A stretch of DNA of 64,000 nt from assembly GCA_015178975.1 (NCBI GenBank), contig WHVD01000248.1, positions 29,851 through 93,850 on the forward strand, in the 5' to 3' direction. Position 1 is the first letter of the stretch, and every line of letters starts with the position of its first letter. This document shows, piece after piece, positions 32,991-44,505 of the stretch. A program made the translations under genes and the position numbers. Source of the DNA: Hysterangium stoloniferum. Taxonomy: Eukaryota; Basidiomycota; Agaricomycetes; Hysterangiales; Hysterangiaceae. The notes under the pieces are model-generated. The model searched no databases. It was not told where the DNA came from and saw only the letters and a list, made by a program, of their open reading frames with translations.

Positions 32991-33828
32991 GTGGGGAGAC
33001 TAAGGAACCGAAAAAGAATCGGCGCATCACCGTCCTAGTACTGTATCCTACCTTCATTTCAGACCAATTGTGGTATTGACCCTTCCCAAAAAGCTTATAA
33101 TAGCACCTTATGTATTATTTCTTGCGTTTGGGCTTGTCGCTCACTTTGTAAGACAATTTCCTTATTTTATTGCATTTCTAATTCCCTGCCCAGCACAGCG
33201 AGCAGCCTTTGCAGGGAAACTTCTATTGCATATCCTTTGCTTTCCCTTCGTTAAACCATCTCTAGTATGTCACCTTTCCAGCTTTGTGAAATTGTGCCCA
33301 GGCTCATCGCTGTTTTTGCAAGTTCTCGAAATCTTCAGTTTGTGTATGGGGTAATCTTGGCAATATCACTCATTACAGTGGCACTCGAAGGTGAGCTATC
33401 AGCCACGCACCTTGGTATAGCCGCCTAGGAATACATTTTACTTATCCTTGAATTCCGCTGAACAGCTTATATCGTACGCATGTTATATAGGCACTGGCTG
33501 GTCTTCCGACAAATAGAAACCGCAGCCGCGATGTCACTTTCACACTTGATCCGAATAATAGTATTCAGTCTATACCGTGTCGTTGTGGTAATGTGCACAA
33601 ACAATTTGTACATGATGTCGCCAATATTAGTGCTTACCATTTCGTACCCAAATAGTGCATATGTGTCTGTCCTTAGAAGTCTGTCACACGGGATCCTAGT
33701 TTTTGAACCTTCAGAGCCAGCTAACTTCTCAGACTCTGTCATACGGTCCGCTTCGTCCAATTTTTCTGTGTTGGCTGATATGATGCAAGCCGCAAGTGAG
33801 TGTATCGATTCATTTGTCAGACTGATTT
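32362..33828 (+). pseudogene. multi-TM (seven-TM-like) membrane protein gene, copy 1
   Basis: Exon-like blocks: 32371-32492 (FEFDIAEVALCHRDGIETSYSLP), 32545-32700 (two TM helices, LQIIGGHIGIFLVLVLAVF and CITCIISSIVFSL), about 32820-32900 (CIAQVALTNGAQVMTASSTL), about 32963-33010 (LWLDLRTAICGETKEPKK), 33080-33150 (IAPYVLFLAFGLVAHF) and 33480-33828 (HWLVFRQIETAAAMSLSHLI, IIVFSLYRVVVVM, then a polar tail ending DSFVRLI*). Introns with GT-AG ends fit between the blocks. This arrangement matches the large family of uncharacterised serpentine membrane proteins of agaricomycetes, often described as receptor-like; no ligand is known. Stops between some blocks suggest decay. Confidence 0.6.
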
Positions 33829-34080
33829 GATAGGTGTGTACCATGATTAGTTCCACTTTTGGGAACAATTATTCTCGGAACCAGAAGTGTAAGTGGCCTA
33901 AACTTCTCATTAAACTTTTTTCCTACATGCAATATTTACGTTTCTGTGTAGGATATACTCGGTGCTGTGGTATTTTGGCGTAGAAATGATGCGGTTAAAG
34001 CCTGAATGTCGAAGAAGTTGATCATACTCTGCACTGAATATTGTCACATCCTTCAAAACCCCTTTTAAAGACATGGTATA
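33829..34080 (+). repeat. 3' flank of the membrane-protein gene, copy of 36095-36362 inverted
   Basis: Words such as ACCATGATTAGTTCCA, GGTATTTTGGCGTAGAAATGATG and the T-rich link between them recur on the other strand at 36150-36355. The flank was duplicated together with the gene. Confidence 0.6.
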
Positions 34081-35989
34081 GCATCTCAACTATGTACGGA
34101 TTGTATGACCTATTTATTTGATATGATACATGCCGTTATTTTATTGTATTTTCACTGGCTTACATTATTCTATTGCCCAATGGCCGTGGTCTCGTAACTG
34201 GCTACTAAAAGAATGATTTGGAAAGTTCGGCAGGGTAACGCGTTCAACTTCTAGATATCGTTCACTTATGTTTACAGAGATAAAATTTGACTTTTTCTTG
34301 CTCAATATTGCTAATGTCGAGCAGCTCTGGAATGATGATTATGAGAAACGGATGGATGCATGTCAAAATGATCACCTACACCTCACCATGATTGATATTA
34401 AGCTGAACAATGGTACTTTGTACAGAATCAACTCCTGGGGTGTAATGAGGACGTGTTAAGTATTTGGGAAGAAGGTATACCAACTACCTCAGATGCAACT
34501 TGAACGCTGAAAATCAGGAAGCTAGATGTTTAATTACGGCACAAAAGAATCTTGCATGAGAAAAGACTGGCTCTACGGAATCAGTTTGGAAGCTATATGT
34601 GGTACAATCACATCTAAAGAAGTCTGCCTAGAACTTAGGCTATGCTAGCTTCGACTGATCCTTCATGTCACCTGTCACCTATCACGGAATAGGTGCACCA
34701 CAGCGTTGAAGTGCTGCATATACCCATAGGTAGCCAAGCTGGGCAAACTCCTGAGTAGGTAATGACAGATAATAAATGAGTCTCTATTTGTTAGGACCAC
34801 CTCAGAGTACACAACCACCTCACAGTCTCCTTCACTCTCGCACCGTGCGTCCTCAAGGGAATGCACGCTCATGAGGTAATTATATTTTTTGCCTACCAAA
34901 ATTTATTATATACAATGCAATCATGTCATGGGTCACGAGCGATCCCCCATCTATAGAAATCCCCCGCAATGTTGCCGAGTGTACGACTACGACACCATCA
35001 ATATGTCACAACGGCGCACGCAGGGAGGTACCCGACGCAGGCTTAACATCGAACCCACAGCCATGTGGAGGCCTTCCGCCAGTGGCAAAGACCAAGGTGG
35101 GATTAGTGGACTTGGAGCTGCCCAAGGAACGGCTGTCGATGCCGGACGCACAAACATGACTGACAAAGACATTGGAATGCCATGCTCAGGTGTTCCCGCT
35201 TCTGCGGATATTCAACCTGACCACGGCTACCGTGTTAGACAAATAGACTGTGCCGAAAACACTGTAACATCTTGTACCCCTTTCCGAGGAAGCACATTAG
35301 AAGCGCCGCCAAGCCCCCTGAAAGGGAGGGGATAAGAATCTCTTTTCCAAAAGCAAATGTCAGAATTTCAAGCTCCAGGGGGTCCCTATACGTGCTCAAG
35401 TGACCACGAAATCCCCAAGTGCCGTAGGGCTGACTTGCCACTTGCGTCAAAGAAAGCAATAAATTTTTTGAATCCCCCACAGAGCGCAGTTGTAATACAG
35501 GTGTGATTTTTTTTTTAATGACAATGTTTGCATCAAATGCTACAAAATATAAAATATATTAATGCAGGGAAGCAGCCGACATCCAAGTTGACTTGTCGTC
35601 CTCCTTGGATGAGTTTTAATACAATTTATATATATGGTTTAATTACCGAGCAGAAGTGATCCAATAGAGTTCTTGCCCTGCTGCAGCAGCATAAAATTTG
35701 ATCTGTGTGGATAGCAACCACCATTTGGCCAAGCTTGGGTATCCTCCCAAAACAAGAATCACGACTGTGTATATATTACACTTCCGTTCCTTATATAGTG
35801 TATTGATAAAAAAAATGGCACAAAATAGGAAATGTACTGAGTAAAGATCCATACACGACTAAACTGCTCTAACCAACTGCTTACATCTAATTATTACATT
35901 TTCCCCATACTCTATGGAATAGTAGCTTTCAAATGCAAGGTTTGTCGTGAGGGACCAGTTCGTTATTGCAGGAACTGAACTGTGACACA
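34081..35989. other. spacer between the inverted gene copies
   Basis: No recognised gene. Two frames stay open (34268-34459, 34889-35335 on +), but neither has a motif, a good start context or a second copy. The region between the arms may be unrelated unique sequence. Confidence 0.35.
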
Positions 35990-37000
35990 TTATTATGTCG
36001 TGTCTATAATAACGTGAACAAGGCGAAAATACAATAAAATAGTTGCATGTATCATATGAACTAAATGAGTCATACCATCCACACACAGTTGAAGATCTTT
36101 TACATGACTGTAAACCATTTAAGGATGTGAGAAGGGATTTGGGGCAAAGTTTTGTCGACATTCAGGGCTTGACTGCATGTAAGATTCAGACTTGGCATCA
36201 TTTCTACGCCAAAATACCATAGAATCAAGGATATCCTACACACACACACAGTGACTATTGCATGTGCGAAAATTGGTTTTAAGAGACTTATGCACCACTC
36301 ACACTCCTGGTTCCTAGAATCATTGTTCCCAAAGATGGAACTAATCATGGCACACACCTATTGAGTCACTCTGTCAAGTGAATTGATGTACTTACTTTGC
36401 GGCTTGCATCATACAAGCTTGGATAGCGAGAATGGACAAATGGATGGTAAGGCACTTGTGGGATGAATAGATTTGAAGGTGTAAATACAAGAGCCCTTTG
36501 AGAAAGACTTCTCAGCACAGACCTGTTGTAACATGAACCTATAACAAACATACTAATAGCAAATCGGTATTAGTTATCAAGCATTATTTCTAGCATATCT
36601 ACTAATCTCAGTCTCCTATAAAGTAAATGAGAACTGAGGAAGAATTTCTAACTCAGACTGATAGCATATATAATCCATCTTTGACATCACATATATGCGA
36701 CTATTGTAGACCATAGTAGACCCAAACACCATCAATGTGACACAGATGTCGCACTATATTCTTCCAAGACACACATGTACTGTTGATATGAAATGTTAAG
36801 CACTAAATCTGGTGACATCATTCAAAAGGGTTTACGTACGTTAGCAGATGACATGGTATAAACTGAACACTATTACCTGGATCGGGCGTGAAGATGACAT
36901 CGCTGTTGCGGTTTCTGCATGTCGGAAGACAAGCCAGTGCTCATATAAGATCCAGACGATATAAAATGTTGAGAGTAGGATTTAAGTATGAGTAAAAAAT
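35990..37000 (-). pseudogene. inverted partial copy of the membrane-protein gene
   Basis: On the - strand at about 36990-36850: YEHWLVFRHAETATAMSSS, then IVFSLYHVIC; at 36551-36366: SVLRSLSQRALVFTPSNLF and SLYDASRKVSTSIHL; then the 3' flank. These match HWLVFRQIETAAAMSLS, VLRSLSHGILVFEPSE and the tail of copy 1 with many substitutions and losses. With copy 1 it forms a large inverted repeat with about 1.9 kb between the arms. Confidence 0.65.
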
Positions 37001-37164
37001 ATTCCTAGGTCGTTATACCAAGCTGTGTGAGTGGGAGGAAAAAAGTGCAAACAGTTAACCATCTAAGACCATAATACTTAGTAAACATTCTCTACGCTAT
37101 CTCATTCATTGAAATTACTTATAATAATGAGAGGCATAAGGTTACTCATTTTCGCAAAGGTCTG
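37001..37164. other. short spacer, no feature
   Basis: Nothing recognisable; precedes the direct duplicate. Confidence 0.3.
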
Positions 37165-37561
37165 TCCACCCTATGTGTTTCGTACATGACTTCTCTGGGG
37201 CTATTATTCAATTCCAGCGACGACACCGTGCTCGTAGAGATGTTCTTTTTCCCTCCTCTAGTTTATTGATGACAACTTCTGTCTTTCCTGTCTGTCCTGT
37301 CTGTCAAGTCCTTCTCTCTCATTATTTATTGTACGCCTCAATACCACCACACTTTCTCTATGGACGAACACTCGAGCTCATGGCTCATCTGAGGAGAGAA
37401 ATGCTACTATTCATCGTACTGCCTGTTACCACCGCACTTCTGCCACGGACAAACGGTCGAGCTCGTGGTTCATCTGAGGAGAGCAATGCCACATATACAT
37501 GCCCATGACCTGGCTCTTCCTTCTCTCCTTTCTTTGTCCCTTTCATCTCAAGTTGTCACTG

Positions 37562-38871
37562 TGTGAGGTATCAGCTTTATCTCATAATTTTCTCTTAATT
37601 TTCTTTGAATTTATTAATATTCTTTCGAATTTATTGTATTTTTATTATATTTTTATTGTGAAATATAAGGCTCTATTCCTTTTAACTTCGCATAATAATA
37701 GCATATATGAACTCATATTATGCTATTATATCTTAGTTAATTTATTATAATTTTTAACTAATTATTTATATTTTATTTACTTAGTTATTACCTTTCGGCA
37801 CTTGCTGCAGCCCAGTTTGCGCATTTTTGAAGTCATGTGACTTATTAGATAAGCCTCCGGTGTCGGGATGTCACAAAGGTCACGAGTGTGACTACCCGAG
37901 TCACACAAGTCACGAACGTGACTACCCGAGTCTGACTACCCGAGTCATTATTAGGTTCCGCCGACTCATCGTTTGCTTCCGTCCCGGGACCGCGGCCTTG
38001 AACCTTCATGTTCAAGCAAGAGGTTAGAACCCTTGTCTCAGAGAAGGGAATCACATGTTAAACAAAGGGTAAATAATGAGTAGAATATGAGGTCATTATG
38101 ATCTCACTAATGACCTCATAAACTAAATAGTTAGCTAATCATTGAGTTATCAAAATGTATATAAGGAGGGCTAAGTTTCCAATAAAATAATCTATCTCTC
38201 ACACACTTTGCAGCACAGCACAGAAGCTTATCTAATCATCCTAAGGACAATAATAGCCTTAGTCTGATACACTCACTGCAAGCACCTACACTTGCAGCAT
38301 CTTGAATCTTTGTCAGCAACTCTTGGACTTAGCTAATCATCTAAGTTCCCCCAGCCTTACAGCTACCCTTTAGGCTTATTAATTAGATAATAAACCTAAT
38401 AAGTATCTAAGTATCCTTACTGAAATCCCTGCCAATACTAGATTATTCAAGGCCCAGCCCTAAGTTTATTGAATTAATCAAGTACAAGCACTCAGATAAT
38501 CCAATACAATTTATTTTCTCTATTAATAAATTATTTAACACCTTGTTAAATAACTATTAATAGTTACAAATAAGCATACAATAATCCGAAGCTCTTATAT
38601 CAAGTCTCTGCCAAGTTACTGCGCATATATTCAGCTTCCAGCCCCTATTCTCAAGGAATAGTTCTTGTATTTGCTAAAAGAGTCATACACAGTTCTACAG
38701 AACCTTTCAATAATCAAAATAAGCATTGATTTGAGTTGTTTAAGCTTCATAGCGCAGCTCATTAATCTATCAGTATTTAAATTACTGGACCTTTGCTTGT
38801 TTTATTGTTGAAGCTCTGTGACACTATAGCATATATTGAGCTATCTAAGAGAATCCCCTGAATACATTACA
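37562..38871. mobile_element. 1,310-bp solo LTR-like insertion, target CACTG
   Basis: TGTGAGGTATCAGC to AATACATTACA, flanked by CACTG at 37557-37561 and 38872-38876. The corresponding place in copy 1 (near 31893) has a single uninterrupted site. Inside, 37865-37950 holds tandem GTGACTACCCGAGTC phrases, and a TATATAAGGAGGG box lies near 38157. No coding sequence. Confidence 0.8.
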
Positions 38872-38886
38872 CACTGTCTACCCGCC

Positions 38887-39470
38887 ATGTTTTTTTCTTT
38901 CACTCTCTGCTTTCTGGTGTTTGCAGTGTCGGGATATCCAGGATATCACGTGTTTGTTGTGTGTGGTTTGGACCCATATATACCCACATGTACTTACTGT
39001 AGTGCTATCTGTGTGTTGGCAATCTACCACCGCTGGTCATTTGAGTTTGAGTCTGAGTCTGAGTTTGGTTACTCCTGGTGACTTCTATGTCCTTATATCA
39101 TCTATTCTAACATCACGGTGGTCAGCACAGACATCCACTATAAATTGTTTCTGATTGTAAATGATGATCATGTAAATCGTAGTTGCCGCTTATCACACAG
39201 ATGTCATCTCTAAATTGAGATTGAGACAAGACAATTCGATGGGGGCAATACTCGCTGTAGAGCCTCCACAGGTAATCCACCTCAAGTACTAAACTACATT
39301 GATGTTGTCTTACCGTTGGACAATGTACTGCCACATGTGCCAACTACACCACCATTTTAAGTTACTGCCATTCCAATGGTCCTCTGCATTGTCTCTGCAC
39401 TGCCGACTTTCTCAATGCGCATCGCCAATGCCTCTTGTGTCATTTGAACTCCAGCAACCCTGAGGCTGTG
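38887..39470 (+). pseudogene. small secreted Cys-rich protein gene, copy 2
   Basis: ATG at 38887 begins MFFSFTLCFLVFAVSGYP, the same signal peptide as copy 1 with small changes. The Cys-rich block at 39300-39460 is more damaged than in copy 1. The signal-peptide exon is interrupted by a 162-bp insertion at 38951. Confidence 0.5.
38951..39112. mobile_element. 162-bp TG...CA insertion, target TCACG
   Basis: TGTTTGTTGTGTG to TCTATTCTAACA with TCACG at 38946-38950 and 39113-39117. Copy 1 reads ATATTACGGTGG across the empty site. The size and ends fit a very short solo LTR, as of a TRIM-type element. Confidence 0.7.
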
Positions 39471-39500
39471 GCATTTGTCAAGTTTTTATTGGATGGTGGG

Positions 39501-39896
39501 TGTGAAGAGTGGTGGAAGTTCTGACCATTCTATATACGAAGAAATGAGTAGAATGGGAGGAAGGATGATTTGAGTGGAGGCCTCGACTGCTATAGTTCGA
39601 GGCCAGAAGTGTTCGATAGCTCAGATAATGCTACCTATGTGGTAGCTGACATGTTACCCTGATCACCACTCGCTGTAGACCTAGTTTGTGTCTTACGAGT
39701 GGTGGTGCTTGGGTAAAAGTATGTCTAAGTTCTATTTGGTGCTGAGTGCACCCACAAGTATACACAAAGCTTTGAACTAATAAAATATTCGAAGAATATA
39801 AAGGATAGAAAAATATAAATAAAATGTGTAAAATATAAATAAAATAAAAGGAGTGTTTTACCATAATGAAACTGTGGTAAAAGCATACTCCTCACA
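39501..39896 (-). mobile_element. solo LTR-B, short form (396 bp), target GTGGG
   Basis: TGTGAAGAGTGGTGG to CATACTCCTCACA with GTGGG at 39496-39500 and 39897-39901. The empty site is visible in copy 1 at 32334-32345 (GATGGTGGGTCAC). Confidence 0.93.
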
Positions 39897-39959
39897 GTGG
39901 GTCACAATAATTGGCTCTGAACTTGAAGAATCAACTTCGAATTCGATATAGACAAGGTG

Positions 39960-40548
39960 GCTCAGTGTCATTGAGCAGGCATTGAGACTAACTACAGTCT
40001 ACCTCTTGACCCTGCTGCTGCCACCATTGTCCAAAAGGCGTATCACGCAGATTCAGGTATGCTTAATTTGACTGCCTATTTATGATTAACTACCATATAT
40101 TTGGATAGTATTACGCAAAAGAAAAATGGTTTTTTTGACTCTTCAAATCATTGGTGGACATATTGGCATATTTCTCGTTCTTGTCCTTGCAGTCTTTTCA
40201 TGCCAAATCCACCCAAGATCATTTTTCAACTTTTGTATAACATGTATTATAGCTAGTATTGTGTTTTCGTTGTCATGAGTGTCCTTCAGCACTTTCATCC
40301 CGGTAGCTGAGTAAACCCTACAGACTTTACCGTGGGACATCAGATAATACAGTCCTCCACCCCTTAGGAGATGATTGGAGGAAAAGTCTGCATTCTGCTC
40401 AAGTTGCGCTTATAAATGGAGCACAAGTCATGACAGTGAGCTCCACGCTATCACTTGTTATCAGGGTGTGTAATGCATTTCTCTCTCTGTTTTTCTTTCA
40501 AATAGCAATAAACACCTTTTTCTAAGTTGTGATTAGACATTCATACTG
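39960..40548 (+). pseudogene. membrane-protein gene, copy 2 (first exons only)
   Basis: Aligns with 32390-32990: ACTACAGTCTACCTCTTGACC, LQIIGGHIGIFLVLVLAVF, and GGAGCACAAGTCATGACA. It carries substitutions and small gaps that break the frame, and ends at the copia LTR. Confidence 0.6.
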
Positions 40549-40926
40549 TTGAGATTGTTGGAGATTGAAGTCAGAAATTGGATGCAGAATAAGTCCGAGC
40601 ACAGTTATAATAGAGAATAAAACATAGCATTAGTAAAAGATTAGGAATCAGTATGGAACTGGCAATGTACCATTACCTGATACATAGTATATAGGATAGA
40701 AAACAACAGACGAATAAATCAGTCCGAAAAACTGAGATATTATTATCTTTCTAGTTCTCACTTGCTCAAATATAAACTACAATAGGTTATGGGCCCCGAA
40801 CCTATGAACATGGATACGACACTCTCTGGTATGACATCATTATATAACATCCTCCAGCTTGCCGAAGATGGCTCAAACTGAATAACCTATAAGGAAAGGG
40901 CAAAAATGGTGATACGCGCATGAGGT

Positions 40927-41484
40927 TTGATGTGTTATCTTGATGGATGTATGAAGGAACCAACCCAATTTGAAATTGACTCATCGAGAAAAATGATCAA
41001 ACCTGATGGATCAATACCTACGCTGAGTGAGATAGAAGACTTAGAAAAGAAAACTGACAAGTTTTATCAGAAGGACTCACTCATCAAACAACATATGTTT
41101 AGCACAATTTCAGATTGGCTATTGCTGTGTGTCCAAGGACTGGACAATGCCTCAAATATATGGACAGAGATATATACCATACATGAAGGCAAAACTGAAC
41201 TGGTACAAATAGATCTGTGTCGAAGACTACAAGAAACCAAATGTGATGAAGGAGGTGATGTGAAGGTACATTTTGAAAATCTATTTCAAATTTGTGAATC
41301 ATTAGCAGGCATGGGAGCACATATTGAGGATAAGGATTTTTACGCAATAATAATGGGATCATTACCCAAATCCTACAGACCACTGCTCTCATCACTAAAT
41401 GCTGCAGCACATATCACAAAACAACCACTCACCCTATACAAACTTGTTAATGTCATCTCCGAGGAGTTGAACATTGTCAATTAA
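40927..41484 (+). CDS. copia gag
   Basis: An open frame of 185 codons; the true start may lie upstream because the protein reads directly from CYLDGCMKEPTQFEI. It has the layout of copia Gag (UBN2-type) proteins: an N-terminal YLDG.KEP block, KDSLIKQHMFSTISD, LWTEIYTIHEGKTELVQIDL-like and VHFENLFQICESLAGMG segments, and IIMGSLPKSYRPLL. It ends with TAA at 41482-41484. The zinc knuckle is encoded just downstream, so the stop may be a lesion splitting gag-pol. Confidence 0.75.
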   Translation: MMCYLDGCMKEPTQFEIDSSRKMIKPDGSIPTLSEIEDLEKKTDKFYQKDSLIKQHMFSTISDWLLLCVQGLDNASNIWTEIYTIHEGKTELVQIDLCRRLQETKCDEGGDVKVHFENLFQICESLAGMGAHIEDKDFYAIIMGSLPKSYRPLLSSLNAAAHITKQPLTLYKLVNVISEELNIVN

Positions 41485-42101
41485 TGAATCAAAGGACCTC
41501 AAAGAAAGGAGGAAATAGTGCTTTAGTGGTAAAGGCAAATGGCAAGAAGGCTTGCATATCAAGTAACAAGGATATTATTTGTTACAATTGTGACAGAAAG
41601 GGTCACTACAAGGCTGACTGTTGGAGGACCAGAGGAGGAAAGGAAGGTCAAGGACCCAAACAAGGGCAACAGAAGGGTGCAAAGAAGGAAATCGTGAATG
41701 CACTCACTGAAACAGACAAAGATCATTATGCATTCTTAACATCAGATAGGGCTAAAAATGTATCTGTCAACCAACGAGATGCAATTATTGATTTGGGTGC
41801 CACATCACACTTCTGCCCTGACCAGTCAAAATTCATTACCTTCACCCCCATGGATCCACAGCAAGTGCACACTGCAGATGGATCTGCTATTAGTGCCATA
41901 GGAAAAGGAGATGTACAAATAAACTTACCATTGGGAGACAAGAAGAGTTCCATTACCCTCAAAAATACTCTCTACACCCCAAAAATGGCATTTACACTCA
42001 TCTCAGCAAATTGTATTGCAACAGCAGGATACACAATTTTGTTTGAAAAAAAAATATGCAAGATATTACCCCCAAACCCAATCAAAAGGTTATTGCAATA
42101 A
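41484..42101 (+). pseudogene. copia zinc knuckle and aspartic protease
   Basis: Contains CYNCDRKGHYKADC (Cx2Cx4Hx4C) and, 60 residues later, IIDLGATSHFC. The family active site is D-S-G-A-T; here the Ser codon is TTG (Leu), one transition away from TCG. The frame ends TAA near a poly-A-rich frameshift at 42046-42056. Downstream remnants (GLYSIPTNSQ, LHQTLGHVS*) belong to the integrase region. Confidence 0.78.
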
Positions 42102-42308
42102 TCCTGAAAATTGATGGACTATACAGCATCCCTACAAATAGTCAGCATCAAGCAAATGTCACAAAATCAAAATCTACCATATATGCACTACATCAAACTC
42201 TAGGACATGTATCATAAGAAGCAATACTCAATGCTGTAAAGAAAGGGCTAGTTGAAGGTGTCAATTTTGACTCTACTTCTATACCAGAGTTTTGTGATAC
42301 CTGCACCC

Positions 42309-42963
42309 AAGGGTTTAGGGTTATATGGGTCTGGTAGGGTTCATCTAGGGGCCAGATGCCTTTTACATAGGGTAGGGCATCTAGGGACCAGGATGAACAG
42401 CTGTGTTCATGCAACTTTTACTCTAGGGCTGAAGTTGCATGTATACAGGTGTTCATCCAGGATGAACAACTGTGCACATGCAACTTTTACTCTAGCACCA
42501 AAGCTGTGACTGTTGTGTGTATGCAGCTGTTCATCCTGGATGAACAACTATGCACACACAACTTTTACTACTCCTCTGTGTGGACCCATTTGAGAGATTT
42601 TAGAGCCTTGCTAAGAACCAACCCTTCCTCCAAGGTACTGATAATGAGCAGTGTACTCAGACACTAGTTCTTGAGCAAGGTATAGCAGTATTTTGCTTTA
42701 TGCCACCCACTAGCTGCCTAAATGGAAGTTGCTGGATGATGACTAGTCTCGCTTAATCTTGGCCAAGATTTCAACAGCCAAAATATTTCTTTCTCTAGAC
42801 AAGCTGATTTTGTAAGTACTGCTTTAATAGTAGTGGTGTCAGCAGGTGTCAAATGGGTGCTTAGATTGGATTGGGCCGCTATCTTACCTATTATGATAGA
42901 TTTAACAACCAGAAATCTAAGTGCTAGACAACTTACTACTGTATTTAGTAATATAACCATATA
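42309..42963. repeat. imperfect repeats with a GTTCATCC palindrome, then plain spacer
   Basis: From 42390 to 42580 a unit of about 80 bases containing GCAACTTTTACT and GTTCATCCAGGATGAAC recurs about three times; the latter phrase is a near-perfect palindrome. The remainder to the Tc1 element shows nothing. Confidence 0.6.
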
Positions 42964-43512
42964 CAGTGGGGGACAAAACTGTTCCAATGATTTTTTATAT
43001 GTCAAAGAATGTTGAATAACTCAATGAGTACTTGACCAATTGACCTGAAATTTTTAATTTAGGTAGTCATACATGTGGCTATATACCCTAAGAATTCTAT
43101 GACATAAGCATCATTTTTCATCAAACTATAAATCAAATACTAATGCAATCTCATTGGAACAGTTTTGTCCCTGGTATATAATCCAATACAAATCATTATA
43201 ATCTAGTATTTGGTGTAACCCCCCTTGGCATCCAAAACAGCTGCAATCCTTCTAGGCAGACTCTCTATCAAATTCTGACAAATAGAAGCAGGAATACTGT
43301 CCCATTCTGTCTGGACACCCTTTCCCATAACTCCTGAATACTCCTAGGCTCCACTTCATACTCTAGTAGCCTCTTCTTGAGGTAATGCCAAAGGTGTTCA
43401 ATTGGATTAAGATCAGCAGATTGAGGGGGCCATATCATGACATCAAAATCACTGCCATTAAGCCAATTGGTGGCCTTCTTGCTCTTGTGTTTGGGATCAT
43501 TGTCTTTCTGAA

Positions 43513-44157
43513 TGTGAAGAGTGGTGGAAGTTCTAACTGTTCTATATACAAAGAATATCAACCGTTTAGGTATGACACATAGATGTATTGACTGTCTAAG
43601 TCTAATACAGACCAAACAGGTATTGACTACTTGGTTCAATACAATTGGGTGAAGTAGCTATCTAAAGTAAAGTAGAGAGCTGAAACGAATAAAGGGAATC
43701 AACTGTTAAGTGCGATTCCAAATGACTGCTCGAGTGTAGAAAAGAGTAATGAGAGAGTTGAGTAGTAGAGTAGCATGGATGTAGTCTGTGCAGATTGAGA
43801 TATAGATGGTGTTTTGACTGGTGCAGTTCGAAACTCTGATTGCGTGGATAGTTAAAGCCCGTCTGTAACGGTCAAGACAGTACCCCAATCACAACTTACA
43901 GGACACTAACTGGGTGTCTGGGTAAGTCATGGTTGTGGGGTAAAAAAGTGTCTGAGTTCTAATTACAGGCGCTAGAATACATATGTAAGTCTGGTGTGTA
44001 TGTGCCCACAAGAGTCGAGGTACCGCATACATAGGTTGTCAAACTAAATATAAGTGTATAATAAAATAGAGAGAAAGAAGAAATAATAATGGGAATATAG
44101 TATGGGCTCATCCAGACTATGTATATTTCCTGAGCATATTTCGCCATACCTCTCACA
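43513..44157 (-). mobile_element. solo LTR-B, long form (645 bp), target CTGAA
   Basis: TGTGAAGAGTGGTGG to CATACCTCTCACA with CTGAA at 43508-43512 and 44158-44162. Its removal rejoins the Tc1 transposase (GDIVFQ + KDNDPKH). Confidence 0.9.
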
Positions 44158-44505
44158 CTGAAAGACAATATCTCCAGTCTTCTTCTTGTAATGCTTGAGA
44201 GATTCTTGAAGTTCATCCTCCAAAATGCTAACGCAAAGTCAGCATCCATCCTCCCATCAATCTTGGTGGCATATCCTGGTCCTTCCCAGAACATACAACC
44301 CCACAACATCAGATTCCCCCCTCCAAACTTGACTGCGCCCTCAACCAGCCTATCACTGAGCCCCTCTCCTGCTTTTTTCCACAACCACTTCCTCCCATCT
44401 GACCACAAATGATTGATTTTAGTCTTATCTGACCAAACAATCCTCTTCCAGTCCTCCAGAGACCAGTTCTTGTGTGCCAATCCAAAGTCCAGCCTCTCCC
44501 TTCTA

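Larger units (their letters stand above)
37165..40548 (+). repeat. segmental duplication, copy 2, with three LTR-type insertions
   Basis: Follows 31556-32990 in order: promoter phrases (37165-37561), the secreted-protein gene (38877 onwards) and the first membrane-protein exons (39960-40548). It is interrupted at 37562-38871, 38951-39112 and 39501-39896 by sequences absent from copy 1, each with a 5-base duplication. It stops at 40548 where a copia LTR begins. Confidence 0.85.
40549..42308 (+). mobile_element. copia-type element, 5' half only
   Basis: An LTR-like start (TGTTGAGATTGTTGG at 40549) is followed by TAGGTTATGGGCCC at 40784-40797, then gag (40927-41483), zinc knuckle and protease (41484-42101) and the start of the integrase region (LHQTLGHVS near 42195). 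Past 42308 the similarity ends; RT and RNase H are missing. A short TTATGGGCCCC piece also occurs at 49503, so another copia fragment may lie there. Confidence 0.8.

Noticed and set aside
34889-35335. A 148-codon frame on the + strand
   Set aside because: No start context, motif, splice structure or second copy. Composition (Arg/Gly/Thr) and overlapping frames in other phases suggest chance.
42308-42325. Telomere-like GGGTTTAGGGTTA
   Set aside because: A single imperfect occurrence inside a decayed copia region, with no tandem TTAGGG.
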